Below are positions 57,672 to 64,000 of a stretch of 64,000 bases of DNA, one piece after another. The notes below the pieces were generated by a model. The model did not search any database. It was not told the origin of the DNA and saw nothing but the letters and a program-made list of their open reading frames with translations. A program made the translations under genes and the position numbers. Position 1 is the stretch's first letter. Each line of letters starts with the position of its first letter. This DNA is from Nitrospirales bacterium (lineage in GTDB: Bacteria > Nitrospirota > Nitrospiria > Nitrospirales > UBA8639): contig JAHRAK010000024.1 of assembly GCA_020027535.1 (NCBI GenBank), positions 1 through 64,000 on the forward strand. The letters run 5' to 3'.

Positions 57672-59021
57672 TTATAAGGCTGCCACGCGGGTGAAGTAGT
57701 CGACGAAGGTGCGGATGCCGCCGGAGGCCTGGCCCCAATCGAAATTTTCGTTCGGGGCGTGGTAGCCGTGCTCCGGCAGGCTCAGCCCGCAGAAGAGGAT
57801 GGGGACGTTCCACGTCCGTTCCATCAGAGACACGGCGCCGATCGATCCCCCTTCCCGGACCAGTGACGAGTTCTTTCCGAATCCTGCCCGCACCGCCTGG
57901 CGGAGCGCGTCGGCATACGGTCCCTGCGTCACGCCACGGAACGGTTCGAGTTGCCCGTCGGCTTCGACTCGGATATCGGGGTTCAGTTTCTTCAGATGGG
58001 CTTTTAACCGGGCGAGTATCGTCGCGGGCTTTTGGTTCGGGATCAACCACATACTCACCTTCAATTCTCCGAAAGGGGGAACCACGGTTTTCACGCCGGG
58101 CCCCATGTATCCGCCCACCAACCCATGCACCTCGAATGTGGGGGCCGCCCAGATCCGTTGGATCAACTCGGCACGGTCTGACGTCCGAATCGACTGGAAC
58201 CCGTAGGCCTTTTTGAACCGGTCCACCTGAAAGCCCGAGGAGAGAAATTGCTTCATTTCCGCAGCCGTGGGAGGAACGACCTCATCGTAAAACCCGGGAA
58301 TGGACACGCGGCCGGTTCGCGCGTCCACGCACGACTGCGCGGCTTCGCATAATTCGGCCAGCGGGTTTCTGGCCCCGCCGCCGGTCAAGCCGGAATGGAC
58401 GTCGGTGGTTCCCGTGCGCAGCGTCAACTGGGCGCCCAACAACCCGCGCAACCCCGTGGAAATCGCCGGGCGCTGGCGCGACACCCAGATGGTATCCGAC
58501 ACCAGGACCGAATCCGGGCGCGGGACCGCGTTCCGTTGATCCAGGGCGTCCTGAAAATTCGGACTGCCGATTTCTTCTTCCAATTCCCAGAGAAACCGGA
58601 TATTCAACGCGACACCGTGCTCCACGGCATACCTGGCGGCCAGGAACGCGGCCAGCGCCGGGCCTTTATCATCGGTGGTGCCTCGGCCCCCATAGGTGTC
58701 CCCCTGTTTGCGAAAGACGAACGGTTCCTGCAACCACTCCGGTTCCTGGGCGGGTTGCACGTCCAGATGATTGTAAATCGTCAACGTTGGATACTGCTTC
58801 CCGACCTGCCAGCCGCCCGACACCACGGGATAACCCTTGGTGGTCACAATCCGCGCGCGCGCGCCGAGATGCCGTAGATACTGCGCCGCCACGGTAGCCA
58901 TCCGGGCGATATCTCTCCCGCGTGCGGGATCGGAACTCACCGATTGGATTTCGACCGCTTGTCCGAGCATCTCCTCAAAGTGTGTCCGGACCGACCGGAT
59001 GTAGGATTCCAAATGCTTCAT
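57672..59021 (-). CDS. M20-family metallopeptidase (dipeptidase-like)
   Basis: About 449 residues from ATG 59021 (GAAAGAG upstream). Two-zinc aminopeptidase fold: TIYNHLDVQPAQEP (first His and Asp), GRGTTDDKGPALA (bridging Asp), WELEEEIGS (Glu pair), SDTIW and PEHGYHAPNENFDW (final His). A dimerisation domain lies at about 195-300. Cleaves dipeptides or N-acyl amino acids; the exact substrate cannot be inferred. No signal peptide. Confidence 0.93.
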   Translation of the reverse strand: MKHLESYIRSVRTHFEEMLGQAVEIQSVSSDPARGRDIARMATVAAQYLRHLGARARIVTTKGYPVVSGGWQVGKQYPTLTIYNHLDVQPAQEPEWLQEPFVFRKQGDTYGGRGTTDDKGPALAAFLAARYAVEHGVALNIRFLWELEEEIGSPNFQDALDQRNAVPRPDSVLVSDTIWVSRQRPAISTGLRGLLGAQLTLRTGTTDVHSGLTGGGARNPLAELCEAAQSCVDARTGRVSIPGFYDEVVPPTAAEMKQFLSSGFQVDRFKKAYGFQSIRTSDRAELIQRIWAAPTFEVHGLVGGYMGPGVKTVVPPFGELKVSMWLIPNQKPATILARLKAHLKKLNPDIRVEADGQLEPFRGVTQGPYADALRQAVRAGFGKNSSLVREGGSIGAVSLMERTWNVPILFCGLSLPEHGYHAPNENFDWGQASGGIRTFVDYFTRVAAL

Positions 59022-59099
59022 CGACGTACGCTCTTTCGTTCCTGAATTATTTGGCGGCATACGATGCCGCAGCTACTATCCCCCCTCACCCTGCCCTCG

Positions 59100-59310
59100 C
59101 CTTTGAAAGACAACCCCCTCAATCCCCCTTCTCAGGGGGACGGCAGAACTCCGCTCCCCCCTGATAAGGGGGGCAGGGGGGTTCAGTAGGGGCGGACCTG
59201 CGTGTCCGCCCTCCCTCCCTTCTTGTAGGCAGATCCTCATGCTGTCAACACCTGTCCTAAGCTTGTCGAAGGGAATTACTGAACACACACAGGGATGACA
59301 GACTTTTTCT
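59100..59310. repeat. Intergenic repeats (ccccc palindrome and tgaacac units)
   Basis: aaccccctcaatcccccttctcaggggga (59109-59137) with the opposing cccctgataaggggggcaggggggttcag (59157-59186), then gtaggggcggacctgcgtgtccgccctcc (59186-59214) and cttgtcgaagggaattactgaacacacacagggatgacag (59260-59301). A near-identical block stands at 63012-63185. Confidence 0.65.
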
Positions 59311-59323
59311 TTGTCAGCAATCC

Positions 59324-60310
59324 TCAGCCGAAATAAAAGGGGACCGGCGAAAAGCTGCCCAGGAAAATGGCCAGGGCGCCCCAGCCCACCCAGAGCCGGC
59401 CGCGCCCCAATTCCGTTCCCGGATCGATCACCGGCGGGTGACTGATCCCGACCAGGCCGGCCAAAACCGCCCACAAAATCCACCCCGGCCACCCCCAGAG
59501 TCCCAGCACCAGCAGGATGGGAATCGTCGCCAGCGCCAGGGTGCGTTGACGGCGGCCGAACAGCGCATAGGCCACGTGCCCGCCGTCGAGCTGCCCGATC
59601 GGAATCAAATTCAACGCGGTGATGAAAAAGCCGAACCACGCCGCAAAGGCCACGGGGTGCAACACGATGTCATGAGTCTCGGGGAGCGGTCCGAACATGA
59701 GCCACGCGATCAATTGCAGCAGCAGCGGCTCCCCCAATTGCAGGCCATAGGCACCCATCGTGGGTTCGACTTTTGAATAGGACAGCCCGAGGATCAGGGC
59801 CGGCACGGCCACGATGAATCCCGCTATCGGGCCGGCGACGCCGATATCGAACAAGGCCCGGCGATTCATAATGGGGGAGCGCATGCGAATCACGGCGCCG
59901 AACGTCCCGATAAATTGCGGAGGCCCCGGAATGAACAACGGCAGCGACGCCGGGACCCGGTGAACACGCGACAAGTAAAAATGCCCGAATTCGTGGGTGA
60001 CGAGGATGCCCAACAACGTGCCGGCAAACGGCCACCCGTCCAGCAGGTTGCCGGGATAACGAACGAGGAAATCCCACGCGCCCGACACGGGCTCGGTATT
60101 AACTTGATACGCTCCCGCCCACAGCGTGGTGAAGACGGTCACCACCAACAAGCCGGGCGGGAGGTACAGGGCCGACGCCGCACTTTCCTGTGCGGACTCG
60201 GACTGTTCCCAATCCGGTGACCATTCATCGGGACCCTGAGGCCTGTCATCTTTCGACGGGTCATCAGGAAATCCCTTGTTCTGTTCGGGCGGAAAGTGTT
60301 GTTGATCCAT
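59324..60310 (-). CDS. Site-2-protease-type membrane metalloprotease (M50)
   Basis: 328 residues. An acidic soluble N terminus (about 1-45) is followed by 6-7 hydrophobic segments. Zinc-binding HEFGH is in LVTHEFGHFYLSRVHRV near 108-112, and the third-ligand motif in NLIPIGQLDGGHVAYAL near 240. Cuts membrane-bound substrates within the lipid phase; related proteins process sigma or anti-sigma factors. No partner is adjacent. Followed downstream by repeats and preceded by the macro-MBL gene on the same strand. Confidence 0.9.
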   Translation of the reverse strand: MDQQHFPPEQNKGFPDDPSKDDRPQGPDEWSPDWEQSESAQESAASALYLPPGLLVVTVFTTLWAGAYQVNTEPVSGAWDFLVRYPGNLLDGWPFAGTLLGILVTHEFGHFYLSRVHRVPASLPLFIPGPPQFIGTFGAVIRMRSPIMNRRALFDIGVAGPIAGFIVAVPALILGLSYSKVEPTMGAYGLQLGEPLLLQLIAWLMFGPLPETHDIVLHPVAFAAWFGFFITALNLIPIGQLDGGHVAYALFGRRQRTLALATIPILLVLGLWGWPGWILWAVLAGLVGISHPPVIDPGTELGRGRLWVGWGALAIFLGSFSPVPFYFG

Positions 60311-60348
60311 AAACGATGACGACTCAGGAGCAGCACATCATGGTGGAA

Positions 60349-61692
60349 TTATCCAAAGGGATTCGTGACTCGTTCTTCTTTGACCGTCGTCGGAGGCCCG
60401 TGCCCGGGGAGCAACACCGTGTCCGGGGCCAACTGCAATACGCGACGGCGGACCGACGCCAAATGATCAGCATACAACGACAGCGGATTGGACCCGCCCA
60501 CGGACTCGGCGAACAGCGTATCGCCGACGAAACACAGCGCCCGGCCTTGGGATTGGACCCTGTAGCAAATTCCTCCTGGCGTATGGCCGGGCGTGGCGAG
60601 ACACTCGACCTGCAGGTCTCCCACGGGAAGAGCCCAGGCATCCTTGGGCACGACGACTGATGCTTGCGGGGGCTTCCAGGGCAACAGCGGGAAATCTCCC
60701 TCTCCAAGATACACCGGAACGGGCCATTCGGACAAAATCCGATCCAAACCGCCGGCATGATCCATATGCCCGTGCGTCAGGCACACGCCGGCCAACGTGG
60801 CGTGTCGTTCCGCGAGTACCGCCAGCATGGCCTCCGCATTGTACGCCGTATCGATAAACACGGCGCGTTTGGTTTGAGGATCGACCAGGACGTACCCCTT
60901 CACCTCGTACCCACCGATGTCACCGAGCACCGTGACCACGAGAGAGGAGATCCACTCCGGAGACGGCTGCGGCACCCATCCCCTGACGGACACGGCGGCA
61001 AGCGCCTCGCCTTTGAGGGCCAGAGCTTGGGCCATGGCATGGACTTCGTGTTCCGACGGGGCTCGGGCACCCTGTTCCAGGCGTTCCCACTCGTCTTGGC
61101 GAAGATGCGCGGTTTTCGCCGCGCCGGCGATCGATTGCCCGCTCCCCCTCCGGGCTTTTTTCACGATGTCGCAAAATTCGTCTTCGAGCGCCACGGGAGG
61201 CGACAGCGCAGCCTGCCAGGCCCGGACCATCGCGGGATCGATATCCACCAGAATGACCGATTCCAGGGATTGGGGTTGAAATTGGCGAATTTCTTCAACC
61301 ATCCCTTTCGCGGCTTCCTCGGGAGCGACCCTGCCGACTCCCGTCCCCATGCCGGGAATGGCGAGAGAGACAAAGCCTTGTTCATCGGCCAACCGGAGCG
61401 CGGCCCGCGTGGCCAATCTCACGTTTTCAACGGGAATGCGCATAGCCGGTTCGGGCATGGTCGGCGCATGAATGATCCCCGCAAAGCGTGTGCGCCCGCC
61501 CGACGTCAGCACGGCGTGGCCCACGGGGATCGGCGCCTGCCGCCGCGCCTCATCTTCCACTTGCGACCCCGCGGCGCGCCGGATGATCCCGGCCACGCCT
61601 CCGCCCATAAGGCCATGACTGTTCGCCGCATTGACGATGGCCTGCGCTTCAACGTCGAGGAGGCTGCCTTGCAGACACGTGATCTTTACCAT
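60349..61692 (-). CDS. Three-domain fusion: macro domain, XRE-type HTH and metallo-beta-lactamase-fold hydrolase
   Basis: About 447 residues from ATG 61692. Macro domain (1-165): AIVNAANSHGLMGGGVAGII and IPGMGTGVGRV, the ADP-ribose-binding loops. A helical HTH-like middle (about 175-235): SIAGAAKTAHLRQDEWERLE then GARAPSEHEVHAMAQALALK. MBL/glyoxalase-II domain (about 245-447) with LTHGHMDHAGG, ATPGHTPGGI, FVGDTLFAES and LPGHGPPTTV, all metal ligands present. A fusion of this order is unusual; it may remove ADP-ribose-type groups and hydrolyse a thioester or similar compound. 38 nt before the M50 gene. Confidence 0.85.
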   Translation of the reverse strand: MVKITCLQGSLLDVEAQAIVNAANSHGLMGGGVAGIIRRAAGSQVEDEARRQAPIPVGHAVLTSGGRTRFAGIIHAPTMPEPAMRIPVENVRLATRAALRLADEQGFVSLAIPGMGTGVGRVAPEEAAKGMVEEIRQFQPQSLESVILVDIDPAMVRAWQAALSPPVALEDEFCDIVKKARRGSGQSIAGAAKTAHLRQDEWERLEQGARAPSEHEVHAMAQALALKGEALAAVSVRGWVPQPSPEWISSLVVTVLGDIGGYEVKGYVLVDPQTKRAVFIDTAYNAEAMLAVLAERHATLAGVCLTHGHMDHAGGLDRILSEWPVPVYLGEGDFPLLPWKPPQASVVVPKDAWALPVGDLQVECLATPGHTPGGICYRVQSQGRALCFVGDTLFAESVGGSNPLSLYADHLASVRRRVLQLAPDTVLLPGHGPPTTVKEERVTNPFG

Positions 61693-61694
61693 AT

Positions 61695-61765
61695 CCGCTC
61701 TCACGGGCAACCACGGGGGGTTGCCCCTACAGGGAGGAAGACCTCGTTGGTCCCGTAGGGGACGG
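61695..61765. repeat. Hairpin repeat gggcaacc...ggttgcccct
   Basis: cgggcaaccacggggggttgcccctacaggg (61705-61735) is an inverted repeat matching 16719-16745. It is followed by gtaggggacggccggagcctgccctgagcgaagccgaag, a unit of the cgaagggag family. Confidence 0.55.
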
Positions 61766-61909
61766 CCGGAGCCTGCCCTGAGCGAAGCCGAAGGGTGCCG
61801 TCCCGCAGGTCTTCACGGCGGTCATACCTCATCCAGTATTGCCTCATCTCCTCCGGTCTAGTACTGTTAGCCGAACAACGAACGAATCACTTAACGATAA
61901 GGGTTCTGC

Positions 61910-62797
61910 ATGCATATATCAGAAGTGTTTCGGCAAAACCAGCCCGCGATCAGCTTCGAGTTTTTTCCCCCGAAGAGCGAGGCTGCGTCCGAGGCGTTGT
62001 TTCATACCATCGAGAAGTTGATTCCCCTGAAACCCGCCTACGTCAGCGTCACGTACGGCGCGGGCGGGTCAACGCGTGAGTTGACCAATGACCTGGTCGT
62101 CAAGTTGCACCGTGAGACGAATTTAACGATCGTGTCGCACCTGACGTGCGTGAAGTCGAGCCGGGAGGAAATCTTCAAGATTCTTCAACGATACGATGAA
62201 CACGGCGTCCAAAACATCATGGCCCTGCGAGGCGACCCGCCCACCCAGGAGCCATGGGATCCGGCCGAGCAGGACTTTCGTTATGCCGTGGAATTGGTGG
62301 CCTTTATCAAAAAACATTTTCCCCACATGGGGATCGGGGTCGCCGGGTTCCCCGAAGGCCATCCCGACACGCCCAACCGGCTCCAGGAAATCGAGTATCT
62401 CAAGGCCAAAGTCGACGCCGGGGCCGATTACATCTGCACGCAACTCTTTTTCGACAATCGGGATTTCTATGATTTCTGCGAGCGGTGCCGGCTTGCCGGG
62501 ATCCACGTCCCCATCATCGCGGGCATCATGCCCATTACCTCACTCAAGGGGATGAAGCGGATGGCGGAACTCGCCTTGGGCGCGCGCTTTCCGGGCAGGC
62601 TGCTTCGCGCCCTGGCAAGCGCGCAGGATGATGCCCAAGCCGAAAAGATCGGCACCCACTGGGCCACGGAACAGGTCCTGGACCTGTTGGACAACAAGGT
62701 GCTCGGGGTGCATCTCTACACCCTGAACAAATCCAAAGCCTCGTTACACATCTATGAAACGCTGGGCCTCCAGCGTTTCGACCTGCTCATGCAATAG
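61910..62797 (+). CDS. metF: 5,10-Methylenetetrahydrofolate reductase
   Basis: 295 residues, standard bacterial MetF length. TIM barrel with ISFEFFPPKSEAASEALF (catalytic Glu of FEFFPPK), VSVTYGAGGSTRE, HLTCVKSSREEI, NIMALRGDPP and DYICTQLFFDN. Makes 5-methyl-THF for methionine synthesis, linking to the metK/ahcY cycle elsewhere in the window. FAD-dependent, cytoplasmic. Alone on the plus strand. Confidence 0.96.
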   Translation: MHISEVFRQNQPAISFEFFPPKSEAASEALFHTIEKLIPLKPAYVSVTYGAGGSTRELTNDLVVKLHRETNLTIVSHLTCVKSSREEIFKILQRYDEHGVQNIMALRGDPPTQEPWDPAEQDFRYAVELVAFIKKHFPHMGIGVAGFPEGHPDTPNRLQEIEYLKAKVDAGADYICTQLFFDNRDFYDFCERCRLAGIHVPIIAGIMPITSLKGMKRMAELALGARFPGRLLRALASAQDDAQAEKIGTHWATEQVLDLLDNKVLGVHLYTLNKSKASLHIYETLGLQRFDLLMQ

Positions 62798-63339
62798 GAA
62801 CGCCTCTACCTCCCCTTGCCCCTCCTTACAAAGGAGGGGAAATACAGAAGGATTGGCCGTCTTTTTCCTCCCCTTTGTAAGTGGGCCATTTCCGAAGAGG
62901 GAATGCGGGTGGGGTAGAGTCCCCTCTCCTTCTGTCATTCCTGTATGTGTTCACTTATTCGTTGACAATTTTCCCGCTTCCTTTTGTGCCCCCGTGCCCC
63001 GCCTGTGGAAGACAACCCCCTCAATCCCCCTTCTCAGGGGGACGACAGACCCCCTCGCCCCTGAGCAACGAGCCGGCAGCAAGCCTCACCCCCCTGATAA
63101 GGGGGGCAGGGGGGTTCAGTAGGGGCGGACCTACGTGTCCGCCCTCCCTGCTTGTGGGCAGATCCTCATTCTGTCAACGAATGACTGAACATTTACAATT
63201 CCCGACATCTTTAATCGGGAATCCAGCGTCTCTTGTTCTTGCAAAGAAGAAAAGCAAAAACCCTGGATCCTCGATCGGGGTCGGGGATGACAGGAGTGAT
63301 TTGTAGGTCGGATTAGCGAAGCGTAATTCGACGGATTGG
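62798..63339. repeat. Dense intergenic repeat block before glnS
   Basis: No gene. ctacctccccttgcccctccttacaaaggagggg (62804-62837) and ctcccctttgtaagtggg..cgaagaggga (62870-62901), ttctgtcattcctgtatgtgttcacttattcgttgac (62931-62965), the accccctcaatcccccttctcaggggga / cccctgataaggggggcaggggggttcag pair (63013-63120), gtaggggcggacctacgtgtccgccctcc (63120-63148) and two ggatcc-type hairpins (63198-63225, 63260-63292). Confidence 0.65.
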
Positions 63340-64000
63340 CTATTTCTTTTCGAGCTTCGACCAGGAATCGCGGAGTGCGACGGTGCGGTTGAATACGAGT
63401 TGTTGGGCGGTCGAATCGGAGTCCACGCAAAAATAGCCTTGCCGTTCGAACTGAAAGCGTTGGCCCACGGCGGCGCCTTGCAAGGCCGGTTCGACCCGGC
63501 AGCCCTGTAACCGTTCCACCGAGTCGGGATTGAGCACGGTCCGGTAGTCCCGGCCGTCCTTTTCGGGGTCCGGGACGGAAAACAGGTGATCGAACAGCCG
63601 CACTTCGGCCTCGAGCGCATGCGTTGCGGACACCCAATGGATGGTGCCTTTGACCTTTCGGGCAGGCTGCCCCGACCCGCTTTTCGTCTCCGGATCATAC
63701 GTGCACCGGACCTCGACGATCTCTCCCTGCTCATCCTTGATCACGTCCTCGCATCGAATGATGTAGGCATAGCGCAACCGCACTTCCTGGCCGGGCGCGA
63801 GCCGGAAGTATTTTTTCGGAGGATCTTCACGAAAATCCTCCCGCTCGATATAGAGGACACGGGAAAACGGGACCGCCCGGCTCCCCATCGCGGGATCTTC
63901 GGGATTATTCACCGCCTGTAACTCTTCCACCTGACCTTCAGGGTAATTGGTCAAGACGACGCGCAGGGGCCGGAGCACCGCCATGACCCGTTGCGCGCTC
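63340..64000 (-). CDS. glnS: Glutaminyl-tRNA synthetase, C-terminal part (5' end beyond the window)
   Basis: 220 codons open to the right edge. The visible part is the two-beta-barrel anticodon-binding domain of Gln[39 protein letters not shown] then [18 protein letters not shown] and [20 protein letters not shown], ending SWSKLEKK. The catalytic domain lies beyond position 64000. GlnRS attaches glutamine to tRNA-Gln; its presence means at least tRNA-Gln is charged directly. Confidence 0.9.
   Translation of the reverse strand, partial: SAQRVMAVLRPLRVVLTNYPEGQVEELQAVNNPEDPAMGSRAVPFSRVLYIEREDFREDPPKKYFRLAPGQEVRLRYAYIIRCEDVIKDEQGEIVEVRCTYDPETKSGSGQPARKVKGTIHWVSATHALEAEVRLFDHLFSVPDPEKDGRDYRTVLNPDSVERLQGCRVEPALQGAAVGQRFQFERQGYFCVDSDSTAQQLVFNRTVALRDSWSKLEKK

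Overview
The window reads like a chromosome segment of a Nitrospirota bacterium, most likely Nitrospira or a close relative. The basis is gene content: a five-subunit 2-oxoacid:ferredoxin oxidoreductase of the reverse-TCA type, a very large secreted multicopper oxidase, a phosphoketolase/acetate kinase pair, a full ISC Fe-S operon, and USP proteins joined to PCP_red-like domains. Base composition is moderately GC-rich. The SIR2/HerA pair near 52-55 kb is clearly AT-richer and looks imported. The phylum assignment is inference; no rRNA is present.

Layout. 0-17 kb is a stress and redox block. It holds the multicopper oxidase (cut by the left edge), an NtrC-type regulator with its histidine kinase (both carrying disruptions), a tandem universal stress protein, a small zinc-ribbon protein, Hsp20, a membrane protein, ackA, xfp and a P-type cation pump. 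Three good sigma-54 (-24/-12) promoters lie in this block and suggest a local RpoN regulon. Thioredoxin-like and peroxiredoxin genes follow. 17-26 kb holds a class A PBP and the operon iscR-iscS-iscU-iscA-hscB-hscA-iscX, with fdx divergent from it. Overlapping iscR/fdx promoters each carry Rrf2-like operator repeats.

26.4-36.1 kb is a decaying accessory stretch: a PIN toxin whose Phd-type antitoxin has an amber codon, a trace of an ATPase gene, a typA copy with an in-frame TGA, a DEAD-box helicase, two small unknowns and three degenerate luxR copies. It ends at the 3' end of a tRNA-Asn(GUU) gene. That tRNA is itself split by a 282-nt group I intron inside the anticodon.

36.5-45 kb is core metabolism: porE-A-B-G-D (pyruvate/2-oxoacid:ferredoxin oxidoreductase) and ahcY-metK (SAM cycle), with a terminator-bearing leader before metK. 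44.7-47.5 kb has three tiny genes, a lipoprotein with an in-frame amber near its C terminus, and an XRE regulator. 47.9-51.9 kb is a tight, unusual three-gene unit: USP-USP-PCP_red-rubredoxin-PCP_red2 protein, radical SAM/SPASM-PCP_red protein, and CopD-like membrane protein. 52.2-54.9 kb is a SIR2-HerA anti-phage pair. 55.5-64 kb is housekeeping: der, an M20 peptidase, an M50 protease, a macro-HTH-MBL fusion, metF and the 3' part of glnS.

Gaps between genes, especially after 36 kb, are filled with a mosaic of short recurrent GC-rich repeats (several families, many copies). Four otherwise coding frames contain single in-frame stops and one has a frameshift. These may be real decay or assembly error, and the reads should be checked.
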